Shown here in pieces: positions 13,266-19,866 of a stretch of DNA of 19,866 nucleotides (its first letter is position 1; each line of letters starts with the position of its first letter). A program made the translations under genes and the position numbers. This stretch comes from Pseudomonadota bacterium (GTDB taxonomy: Bacteria; Pseudomonadota; Gammaproteobacteria; Steroidobacterales; Steroidobacteraceae), in the NCBI GenBank assembly GCA_023391335.1, contig JAEWBG010000093.1, positions 1-19,866 on the forward strand, in the 5' to 3' direction. The notes under the pieces were generated by a model. It saw only the letters and a list, made by a program, of their open reading frames with translations, was not told where the DNA came from and made no database searches.

Positions 13266-15682
13266 TGGTTGCTCCCCTGCTGTACAAGCTGTTCCGCAGC
13301 CGAGGCACGCCAATCGGCCAAAATCACCAATGTCTCTAGCCAGGCAAGTCGAAACGGACCAAATTCATCCAGCAGCCGAAGTGCACGCTCGCTCCAGGAA
13401 GGGCCCTGTGCACCAAGCCCGATCTCCATCAGCGCAAGTTTCAACGTGATGGCAACGCTCTGCTCGCCGTCAAACTCCAATGCAGGCAACGAGTCACCTT
13501 CATAGATACCACGGGCGAATCGCCCGCCGTCGGCACTGGCCGGCTCATTCGGCATGGCACGCAGACTCATGCGCACCTTCCCATGGTGAGCAAGGATCAG
13601 GTACGCAATGAGGTCGGCGTCAGGCTCGCCATCATGTTGAGCCAGCCAGCCGAGCATGGAAGCGAGTTCATGGCGGAAGAAGCGTCGGCCGTGACGCATC
13701 GGTCCGGGACAATCGGACTTGGCGAGGGGCTGCGCCGGGTCAGCAGGTGGGCGGCAGCGGTACATGGAGCGCTGAAACACCTCATGAAGCTTGCCGAGAT
13801 CGTGCCAGCGACCGGCGCGTATCACCGCATCGCGATGACCTGATTCCCCGACTGAAGCACAGAGTCGAGCGGCGTGCTCGGCGACGTGCGCTAGGTGATC
13901 GGCAAGCAGCACGGGATGGTTCTGTCGCGAACGCCAATCATCGGCATAGTCACGCTCGCTATCGCGATCTATCGCAACCGGCACGAGCGAAACCGATGGT
14001 TTCTTGATGCCGGCATCAAAGCCAATGATCGCGTCGTAACCGCCGTCGGCGCTGCACGCGAGCAGCACCATTCCAGGACGCACATTGCGATCACGTGCAA
14101 GCTTCACCCATTGACCGTCCAGTGCATCCCATTGCCAGAGCGTCACATCCTTGCGCTTGGCGAACGTCATGACTTGCCCGATCGATGCCGGGCACAGCTC
14201 ATTGCGACTGGGCCGCGGTTGGGGTTTCGGCAAGTTAGGATCATCTTTGAACTCGCGCCAGAACACTTGTACGCCGGGCGTGCCGCTGTCGCGAATGTAG
14301 TCGGAAACATCGACGTCGAAGCCGGAGAGGTCGGGATCGGTGTTGAACAGATCGAGAAAGTCCTTGCGTCGCAGTACCGCCGTGAGCGGGCGAGCCTCGT
14401 CTGTCAATGGCAAATCTTGTGAGCTGGCGCTCGCAAGCGTCGCGAGCTTGGCGCGCGCTGCGTCCATTGATTCACTGGTATAGGGGCGGACCAGTGTCTT
14501 GTCGGATTCGATATCGATCCAGAAGATGCGCGCGCCATCTTCGTTGTACTCCCCATAGCGGTTGCAGCGACCGAAGCGCTGCACCAGCGACGCCCACGGC
14601 GCCAGCTCAGTGAACAGAACTTTGGAGGAAATATCGACACCTGCTTCGATAGCTTGCGTTGCAACGACGATGCGATCGACACCGGGTTCATCGCGCAGTT
14701 TTCGCGTTTGTTCGGCGCGCTCAGCCGGGCGAAAACGGGCGTGTATCAGAAGATCGGTCTTGTCCGCCCGCACGTTGCGCAGCAACCGAAACAACTGCTG
14801 TGCACGACTGACATTGTTGAGGACGACCAGCGTTTGCGCACTTGTGTCGTGGCGGGCGAGCACTTCCGCGCACAGCGCCTCGATGTAGAGCCGGGCACTC
14901 TGCTTGTTGCTGTCGTTGTCGAGAACAAATGTGGTCGCCTGCAGCGACTTGACAGCGTTCAATCGCTCGCTGGCCTGTTGCCGGTCTGCATCGGTTATGG
15001 CGTGACGCTGCAACGAGTCCATGTGTGACCGCAGATCCACGGTCGCGAGCCACTCGGGACGCTGCGTCGCCGATACCCACAGCGAACGGCTGGTCCTCGC
15101 CAGTGCGAAACTACGACGAAAGGCTTCGAGTTGGGCCGAAGTCGCAAGCCCTGCACCCATCAATTGCACTTCGTCATACACCCACAGGCAGTCGTTGTGC
15201 AGTAATGAAAAGTGAATTGGCCACTGATAGCGACTCATGCCGTAGCCGCGCATCAATGCGCGCGAGAGCAGCATGTCCTGGGTGCCAATGAGGATCATGT
15301 CCTCTTCCGGGTGTTCGGCCCAGGAATCGACGTCCTCCTCACCACCCATCAGTACGTGGACGGATATCTTGCCGGCGCCTAGTGCACCGTGAACATCGAG
15401 ATTGGACAGCCAATTGACAATGTTCTCTCGCGTCTGCTCGACCAGTACCCGCATAGGCAAACACCAGACCAGCCGACGTGGAGTTGCGACATCGATATCG
15501 CTGCGGCGCCCGCCTTCTCGCCAACCGCGTTTCCACAACCATGCCAACGTGACAGCAGCGGTTTTGCCCATGCCGGTTGGAACATCGAGCATGTCGGGCC
15601 AAGGTTCCAGAGCGAATCTTTCCTGGTAGGCGTAGGGCTCGGTCTTGCCAGTAACCCGATGAAAGAAATCGCAGTAGTTCAT
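13262..15682 (-). CDS. cas3: Type I-G Cas3 helicase with C-terminal HD nuclease
   Basis: Cas3 unwinds and degrades target DNA after Cascade binding. The 806-residue protein has the helicase first: Walker A PTGMGKT (35-41), DEVQ (170-173) in place of DEVH/DEAH, SAT (204-206), then ATQAIEAGVD (341-350) and QRFGRCNR (368-375). The HD nuclease is C-terminal, with His596, His627-Asp628 in RWHDLGK, His671 in RHELAS and His699-His700 in AHHGK. This order, reversed from most Cas3 proteins, is typical of the GSU0051 family of type I-G. All metal-binding positions appear intact. It is the first cas gene after rmuC (129-nt gap); its start has only a weak ribosome site (GTGAAGG). Its stop overlaps the csx17 start, suggesting coupled translation. 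Confidence 0.96.
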   Translation of the reverse strand: MNYCDFFHRVTGKTEPYAYQERFALEPWPDMLDVPTGMGKTAAVTLAWLWKRGWREGGRRSDIDVATPRRLVWCLPMRVLVEQTRENIVNWLSNLDVHGALGAGKISVHVLMGGEEDVDSWAEHPEEDMILIGTQDMLLSRALMRGYGMSRYQWPIHFSLLHNDCLWVYDEVQLMGAGLATSAQLEAFRRSFALARTSRSLWVSATQRPEWLATVDLRSHMDSLQRHAITDADRQQASERLNAVKSLQATTFVLDNDSNKQSARLYIEALCAEVLARHDTSAQTLVVLNNVSRAQQLFRLLRNVRADKTDLLIHARFRPAERAEQTRKLRDEPGVDRIVVATQAIEAGVDISSKVLFTELAPWASLVQRFGRCNRYGEYNEDGARIFWIDIESDKTLVRPYTSESMDAARAKLATLASASSQDLPLTDEARPLTAVLRRKDFLDLFNTDPDLSGFDVDVSDYIRDSGTPGVQVFWREFKDDPNLPKPQPRPSRNELCPASIGQVMTFAKRKDVTLWQWDALDGQWVKLARDRNVRPGMVLLACSADGGYDAIIGFDAGIKKPSVSLVPVAIDRDSERDYADDWRSRQNHPVLLADHLAHVAEHAARLCASVGESGHRDAVIRAGRWHDLGKLHEVFQRSMYRCRPPADPAQPLAKSDCPGPMRHGRRFFRHELASMLGWLAQHDGEPDADLIAYLILAHHGKVRMSLRAMPNEPASADGGRFARGIYEGDSLPALEFDGEQSVAITLKLALMEIGLGAQGPSWSERALRLLDEFGPFRLAWLETLVILADWRASAAEQLVQQGSNQ
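13272..13277 (-). promoter_or_regulatory. Ribosome-binding site of csx17
   Basis: GGGGAG on the minus strand ends 6 nt before the ATG at 13265. It decides that start in preference to longer in-frame starts inside cas3. Confidence 0.7.
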
Positions 15683-15810
15683 GCCTTCACTCTGTTGTCA
15701 TTCGAGACTTTGTTATCACTGCGCAGCAAACCGCATACGAGCAGTTCAGAAGTTCTTGAGTGCCTAGCCATGACGATTCCCGCATGAATGACGACGGCAA
15801 CGTCAGATGT

Positions 15811-17301
15811 TCACGCCTCTTCCTCGTCCGACTCCACCACCATCTCCTCCGCCTGCAACATCCTTGGCGTCGTCTCGACCGGCTGCAGATCTTCGATCTC
15901 GGCATCATCAGCACTGACTTTCAGATCACGCAGGCGGCGTGCTGAACGAAGGACGCTGTTCTCCAGCGAGCCCGTTGATTTGTTGTACGCCTCGACAGTT
16001 CTTCCTAAGCGTTCGCCCACCTTGTTCCAGTGCTCCGCGAGCGTGCTGATGCGCGAGTAGAGATCTTTTCCGAGAAGCGCGATCTCTTTCGCGTTTTGTG
16101 CGAGCGCTTCCTGCCGCCATCCGTATGCAACAGCTCGCAGTAGTGCGATCAATGTTGTGGGAGTTGCAGCGACAACCTTTTCGTTCACGCCGAATTCGAT
16201 GAGCGAAGGATCTTCTTGTAGGGCTGCGCTGAAGAACACTTCGCCCGGAAGGAACATCACGACAAATTCGGGCGAAGGCTCGAATTCATCCCAGTACGCT
16301 TTGCGGCCGAGTGCGGCCATGTGGCTGCGCACTTGCTTGGCGTGATTTGCCAGATGCAGGCGTTGCGTTGATTCATCGCTTGCTTCCACTGCTTCGAGAT
16401 ATGCAGCGACGGGCGCCTTGGCGTCCACGATGATGTTGCGTCCACCAGGTAACTTGACGACGAGGTCAGGACGCAGCTTGCCTTCTTCGGTCGTGCGATT
16501 TTCCTGTTCGAGAAAATCGCAGTGGTCGAGCATGCCGGCCATTTCGACGACACGCTTCAATTGCAGTTCGCCCCAGCGTCCGCGCGTGGTTGGCTGACGC
16601 AGCGCTTTCACGAGATTCGCAGTCTCGTTGCGGAGTACCGGCAAGTGAGTTTCGACGAGACTCTTGAGTTGTTCGTTCAGAGCCGAGTACGACGACAGCC
16701 GCGCCTTCTCGATGTCGCCAAGCTTGCCATCGACTTTTTCGAGTGATTCTTTGAGCGGCTTAACGAGCTGATCGACGGCTTTCTGTCTGGCCTCAAGATC
16801 GCCGCGTGCGCCTTCCTGGAATTTCTCGAGTGCTGCTTTTGCCAATTCGAGGAACGCTTGATTGTTGCTCTTGAGCGCATCCGCTGAGAGCGCTTTGAAT
16901 GAATCGGCGAGCGCTGATTGCGCCTGCTCGAGAAGTTTTCGCTGCTCATCGAAAGCGTTGCGCTGTTCTGTGAGCTGTGTATCGAGTGCTGCCAGCTTGC
17001 TTCCTTGCTGAAGGATCAGATGATCGCGCTGTTCGAGTTTTGCGATCAGATCGGGCAGGCGCCCTGCCCGCTCCTCCGCGGCAGCACGCCGTTCGGATTC
17101 CTGGCGATGCTGTTCAACCACTCGCAAGTGAGCACTTTTGAGCGCTTCGCACTCCGCGATACGCTCAGCATGCTGCTGCTCAGCCGCCGAGAGGCGCGCC
17201 TCGAGTGCAGCCTGGGCAGCAGCGGCACGCATGCCTCGCAAAGACCACGCTGCAAACGCAGCAACGACTGCCGCAATTGCGGCGACGATGATCGTTGTCA
17301 T
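15811..17301 (-). CDS. rmuC: DNA recombination protein RmuC
   Basis: RmuC limits inversions and recombination at short repeats and belongs to the PD-(D/E)XK nuclease-like fold. The 496-residue protein has one N-terminal membrane segment (about 3-21, TIIVAAIAAVVAAF), a long coiled coil rich in Glu, Arg and Ala (about 25-215), and the RmuC domain (about 215-430). Visible motifs are RGRWGELQLKRVVEMAGM (240-257), RPDLVV (277-282) with the candidate Asp, and VDAK (292-295). The acidic tail is low in complexity (ESDEEEA). I chose the ATG at 17301, with AGAGGGG upstream, over the GTG at 17319, which would place the ribosome site inside the gene. It sits between the WYL regulator and cas3 on the same strand. 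It is a common housekeeping gene, so its link to the CRISPR locus may be only positional. Confidence 0.95.
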   Translation of the reverse strand: MTTIIVAAIAAVVAAFAAWSLRGMRAAAAQAALEARLSAAEQQHAERIAECEALKSAHLRVVEQHRQESERRAAAEERAGRLPDLIAKLEQRDHLILQQGSKLAALDTQLTEQRNAFDEQRKLLEQAQSALADSFKALSADALKSNNQAFLELAKAALEKFQEGARGDLEARQKAVDQLVKPLKESLEKVDGKLGDIEKARLSSYSALNEQLKSLVETHLPVLRNETANLVKALRQPTTRGRWGELQLKRVVEMAGMLDHCDFLEQENRTTEEGKLRPDLVVKLPGGRNIIVDAKAPVAAYLEAVEASDESTQRLHLANHAKQVRSHMAALGRKAYWDEFEPSPEFVVMFLPGEVFFSAALQEDPSLIEFGVNEKVVAATPTTLIALLRAVAYGWRQEALAQNAKEIALLGKDLYSRISTLAEHWNKVGERLGRTVEAYNKSTGSLENSVLRSARRLRDLKVSADDAEIEDLQPVETTPRMLQAEEMVVESDEEEA

Positions 17302-17307
17302 TCCGTT

Positions 17308-17314
17308 CCCCTCT
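17308..17314 (-). promoter_or_regulatory. Ribosome-binding site of rmuC
   Basis: AGAGGGG on the minus strand ends 6 nt before the ATG at 17301 and supports that start over the upstream GTG at 17319. Confidence 0.65.
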
Positions 17315-17322
17315 TCCACTCG

Positions 17323-17349
17323 TCAATAGTTTCAGATGAAAGCTATTGA
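17323..17349. repeat. Inverted repeat upstream of rmuC, possible operator
   Basis: TCAATAG (17323-17329) and CTATTGA (17343-17349) are perfect inverse copies 13 nt apart, and the spacer holds a smaller inverse pair (TTC/GAA). The element lies 22 nt before the rmuC start and just upstream of its ribosome site, where a repressor would bind. There is no T tract. An operator role is inferred; the WYL protein encoded next door is one possible binder. Confidence 0.4.
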
Positions 17350-17453
17350 ACCCGCTGCGAGTCTCAAAACGCGATACTGCTAGAGATTTTTCTTGCGCTT
17401 CGCTTATGTCATCAATGTGCGTAGCGCTTCGCGTCGAGGGCTGAGACTACTCC

Positions 17454-18419
17454 TCAGTCTTGATATGAATCCAGTGTTTTGCAGACTCGATCTATGACCT
17501 CTGCCCTGAGAGAGGCCGGCGCGAGCACTTCGACATCGGGACCATGGCGCAATATGTCCATTAAAAGTTCGCGCGAATCCCCATAAGGAATTTTCAACTC
17601 GTATCGTCCATCCTCACGATATGTCCCTTGTTGTTGAGGATGCCATCGCTCATCCGCAACCCAACGCGCCCGCTCCTTCGAGAACAGCAGAACTGCTGTT
17701 TTATCGGCAACTCCGCCGAAGATTCCGTACGCACTTGCGTAGTGAGCATCCAATTCAGACTCGGCGATATCGGCCGCCCTGTCGTCAAGAATCGTGAGAC
17801 GATGAATCCGATCTACTGAAAACGTGCGCAGAGCGTCGCGCTTGTCGTCCCACGCATCGAGGTACCAGCTTTCTCGGTAGTGTGTAAGTCGCTGCGGAGA
17901 CACCGTGCGCTCGCTGCGCTCGTCGCTGCTGCGCGCGTGGTACTCAAACCAAACCTTCCGACGCTGCAAAGTGGCAGAGGCGACAATCTGGAAAGCAGGC
18001 CCCACCGCGCGTGTCGCAAGTGCAGGGAATCGAAGTCGCGCAGCCGCCTCTCCTAAGTTCAATCGCCGATGGCGTGAGAGCTTGTCCAATTGCCTAGCTA
18101 GCGGCGTGATATGTTCTTCCAGCAACCCATTGCTGAGGTCTTTGAGCAAGCGCTGCACGATCGCCAGCGCCTGAAGTTCTGCGGCGGTAAACCATAGGCC
18201 AGGCAGCTCATATGTTGAGCCACCGGGCGCCTCGACATATTGATATCCCAAACTCGTCGCTTTGATGGGCGCGTTGAGCACGGTTCGCATCGTTGCGATC
18301 ACGCGATGCAATGTCGGCTTCGAACACTCTAGTCGGGCTAGTAGATCTTCAAGCGGAATGGGCGTACGCCGAGCGGATAAAATTGCGTGGAGCTGAAAGA
18401 TACGATCGAACTTGTCCAT
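17454..18419 (-). CDS. WYL-domain transcriptional regulator
   Basis: This is a DeoR/YafY-type regulator of 321 residues. A winged helix-turn-helix occupies about 1-60 (DLLARLECSKPTLHRVIATM around 25-44). The WYL ligand-binding domain spans about 145-215 and has the literal motif at Trp185-Tyr186-Leu187 (YRESWYLDAWDD) and RTFSVDRI after it. A C-terminal WCX-like region covers about 240-315. The start has GGAG and AGG upstream. WYL proteins often sense nucleic-acid ligands and control phage-defence loci (BrxR and CapW are examples, and a WYL protein regulates a cyanobacterial CRISPR locus). It lies upstream of rmuC and the cas genes on the same strand, so control of these genes is plausible but not shown. 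Such regulators are also common outside defence loci. Confidence 0.92.
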   Translation of the reverse strand: MDKFDRIFQLHAILSARRTPIPLEDLLARLECSKPTLHRVIATMRTVLNAPIKATSLGYQYVEAPGGSTYELPGLWFTAAELQALAIVQRLLKDLSNGLLEEHITPLARQLDKLSRHRRLNLGEAAARLRFPALATRAVGPAFQIVASATLQRRKVWFEYHARSSDERSERTVSPQRLTHYRESWYLDAWDDKRDALRTFSVDRIHRLTILDDRAADIAESELDAHYASAYGIFGGVADKTAVLLFSKERARWVADERWHPQQQGTYREDGRYELKIPYGDSRELLMDILRHGPDVEVLAPASLRAEVIDRVCKTLDSYQD

Positions 18420-18438
18420 TGACCTGCGTTCTCCGTCC

Positions 18439-18459
18439 AGAACACGTGCTCACCGTTCT
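18439..18459. repeat. Short palindrome upstream of the WYL gene
   Basis: AGAAC (18439-18443) and GTTCT (18455-18459) are inverse copies with an 11-nt spacer, centred about 30 nt before the regulator's ATG. The size and position suit an autoregulatory operator, but 5-bp arms are short enough to arise by chance. Confidence 0.25.
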
Positions 18460-18541
18460 AATGCGCCGCCGACACGGATCCAGGAATCGCTACAAATTGG
18501 CTGGTAATGCCACAGCGACGATGCGCGCTGATTGTTTTTGA

Positions 18542-19708
18542 TCAGATCCCTTCCAATGCCTGTTCAAGATCCGCTCTGAGATCCGACAGCTCTTCGATTC
18601 CAATCGACAGCCGGACGGTTTGATCCGTCACCGCTGCCCACTCGCGCTCCTGTGTACTGAGGTCAGCGGGGCGCATCAATCGGCCGGGCTGTACGAGCGA
18701 TTCGGTGGATCCCAAGCTCGCAGAGATCGCGAACAGCTTCAGTGCTTCGGAGAAGCGCTTCGCCGCACTCGCGTCACCTCGCAATTCGATGGTGACGATC
18801 GTTCCGAAATCGCGCATCTGTTTGCGTGCGAGCTCGTGTTGCGGGTGAGACGAGAGACCCGGATAGCGCACGTTGTCGATCGCAGGGCACGATTGCAAGA
18901 ATTCCGCGATGGCCGCCGCGTTGGCGCACTGACGTTCATAGCGCAGAAAGTAGGTCTTCATTCCGCGCTGAATTAGAAATGCGGCGTGCGGGTCGAGTGT
19001 CGCACCCATGATGATGAAGTCACGTTTCATCGTGGCGATGAGATCACGATTCGCAACTACGGCACCGCCCATGACATCGCCGTGACCCGATGCGTACTTC
19101 GTCAAGCTATGCACGAAGACATCCACATCGGTGTCGCCGTGGTTGTGGAAGCCGGCGAACGTGTTATCTAGAACCGTGAGCGCGCCGTGGCTCTTGGCTG
19201 CTGCACAAATGCGTTCGATGTCTGCAACCTTGAGCACTGGATTGCTCGGGGACTCGAACATCACAAGCCGCGTCGGCACGGTCGCCAGGGTGTGCGCGAT
19301 GGCGTCGGTGTCCTCGATGGACAACATCGTGTGGCTCACGCCGAATCGCTGTAGCACGCGACGGATCATGTATCGCGTCGGCTGGTACATCTCCGCAAAC
19401 AAGATGATGTGATCGCCTCGTTTACACAGCGCGAGCAGCGCCAAGTTCACTGCGGCTACGCCGGAGGCGGTCACGATGCAGTCATCGCGTCCTTGCAGTT
19501 GTGCGAGCGTAAGTTCGAGCTGACGCAGAGTGGGATTGGAAACGCGCGAGTACGCGTAACCTTCACGAGCCCCGCGCGAATGCAGTTCGGATTGCTCGAC
19601 ATCATCGAACGTGAACTTCACGGACTCGTAGATCGGTGCGACCAGAGGACGGTTGTCCTCCGGTAGGTTCACTTGCGGCGGATGATTGACGAAAGTGCCT
19701 TTCTTCAT
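18542..19708 (-). CDS. PLP-dependent Cys/Met metabolism enzyme (cystathionine gamma-synthase/lyase-like)
   Basis: This is a trans-sulfuration family enzyme (Cys_Met_Meta_PP) of 388 residues that acts on sulfur amino acids or their O-activated precursors. Visible landmarks are the phosphate-contacting YSRVSNPT (53-60), SG (82-83) before VAAVNLALLAL, ESPSNP (152-157), Asp181 (VLDNTFAG) that pairs with the pyridine nitrogen, and the PLP lysine Lys204 in HSLTKYASGHGDVMGG. The C-terminal GSTESLVQPG segment is also typical, where related enzymes read GxxExL. The length is normal. Substrate (gamma-synthase, gamma-lyase, O-acylhomoserine sulfhydrylase or methionine gamma-lyase) cannot be settled by eye. 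It lies 122 nt upstream of the WYL gene on the same strand. No defence role is suggested; it probably marks the chromosomal flank of the CRISPR locus. Confidence 0.93.
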   Translation of the reverse strand: MKKGTFVNHPPQVNLPEDNRPLVAPIYESVKFTFDDVEQSELHSRGAREGYAYSRVSNPTLRQLELTLAQLQGRDDCIVTASGVAAVNLALLALCKRGDHIILFAEMYQPTRYMIRRVLQRFGVSHTMLSIEDTDAIAHTLATVPTRLVMFESPSNPVLKVADIERICAAAKSHGALTVLDNTFAGFHNHGDTDVDVFVHSLTKYASGHGDVMGGAVVANRDLIATMKRDFIIMGATLDPHAAFLIQRGMKTYFLRYERQCANAAAIAEFLQSCPAIDNVRYPGLSSHPQHELARKQMRDFGTIVTIELRGDASAAKRFSEALKLFAISASLGSTESLVQPGRLMRPADLSTQEREWAAVTDQTVRLSIGIEELSDLRADLEQALEGI

Positions 19709-19724
19709 GGCGCGCGCTGCGCAC

Positions 19725-19757
19725 GGCTGGGGGCTACAGGCTGGAGGCTGGAGCCTG
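19725..19757. repeat. GGCTGG-rich short repeat
   Basis: The stretch is made of near-tandem GGCTGG/GGCTGGA units and closes with AGCCTG, the inverse of CAGGCT at 19737-19742. It lies just upstream of the PLP-enzyme gene. Sequences of this kind recur between genes in some Xanthomonadales genomes, as I recall. One copy alone does not show a dispersed family. Confidence 0.4.
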
Positions 19758-19866
19758 AAAGTCGTTCACTCACCGGCGTGGACATGATTCCCATGCACAT
19801 GATGATTCATTACAGATACTCGCCCCGCAAAATCCGAGGATTCTCGCCCATTCGGCCTCTCCAGCC

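Noticed and set aside
13895..14422. 175-codon plus-strand open frame
   Set aside because: It lies antisense to cas3. The real coding strand has conserved helicase and HD motifs.
15683..15810. A sigma70 promoter directly before cas3
   Set aside because: A GATAAC near 15710 resembles a -10 box, but no acceptable -35 lies 16-18 nt upstream, so it cannot be supported.
17320..17453. Terminator between the WYL gene and rmuC
   Set aside because: Small inverted repeats exist, but none is followed by a T tract on the minus strand.
19757..19866. Tiny His-rich open frame (MNHHVHGNHVHAGE) on the minus strand
   Set aside because: It is only 14 codons, with no ribosome site or known family; chance is the simpler explanation.

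Overview
The window is a bacterial chromosomal segment built around a CRISPR-Cas locus. All confidently called genes lie on the minus strand, so the locus reads from right to left. The DNA is moderately GC-rich by eye. RmuC, a Cys/Met-metabolism PLP enzyme and a WYL regulator flank the locus and suggest a proteobacterium, perhaps a gammaproteobacterium related to Xanthomonadales or Steroidobacter. That placement is an impression, since no rRNA or taxonomic marker is present.

Layout in transcription order (right to left): a Cys/Met-metabolism PLP enzyme (19708-18542); a WYL-domain transcriptional regulator (18419-17454); rmuC (17301-15811); then the type I-G (formerly I-U) effector genes cas3 (15682-13262), csx17/cas8g (13265-11016), csb1/cas7 (10991-10050) and csb2/cas5-cas6 (10040-8478). 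Only 29 nt after csb2 comes a 1757-residue helicase-nuclease (8448-3175). It has a transglutaminase-like N-terminus, a DUF4011 region, a Upf1-like SF1 helicase and a Vsr/MTES_1575-type PD-(D/E)XK nuclease, and it resembles Hhe-type antiphage proteins. After about 680 bp with no convincing gene comes the adaptation module: a cas4-cas1 fusion (2494-782) overlapping cas2 (785-486). A rho-independent terminator (398-368) and a short leader follow, then a CRISPR array with four identical 36-bp repeats visible up to the left edge.

How it works together: by family knowledge, Csb2 cuts the pre-crRNA and, with Csb1 and Csx17, forms the crRNA-guided Cascade. Cas3 (helicase then HD nuclease) degrades bound target DNA. 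Cas4-Cas1 with Cas2 selects and integrates spacers. Every catalytic motif checked is intact, so the system looks functional. The most unusual element is the large Hhe-like helicase-nuclease placed in the effector operon between the interference and adaptation genes. It may be an added defence layer or an accessory to the CRISPR system. A WYL regulator upstream on the same strand is a candidate local controller.
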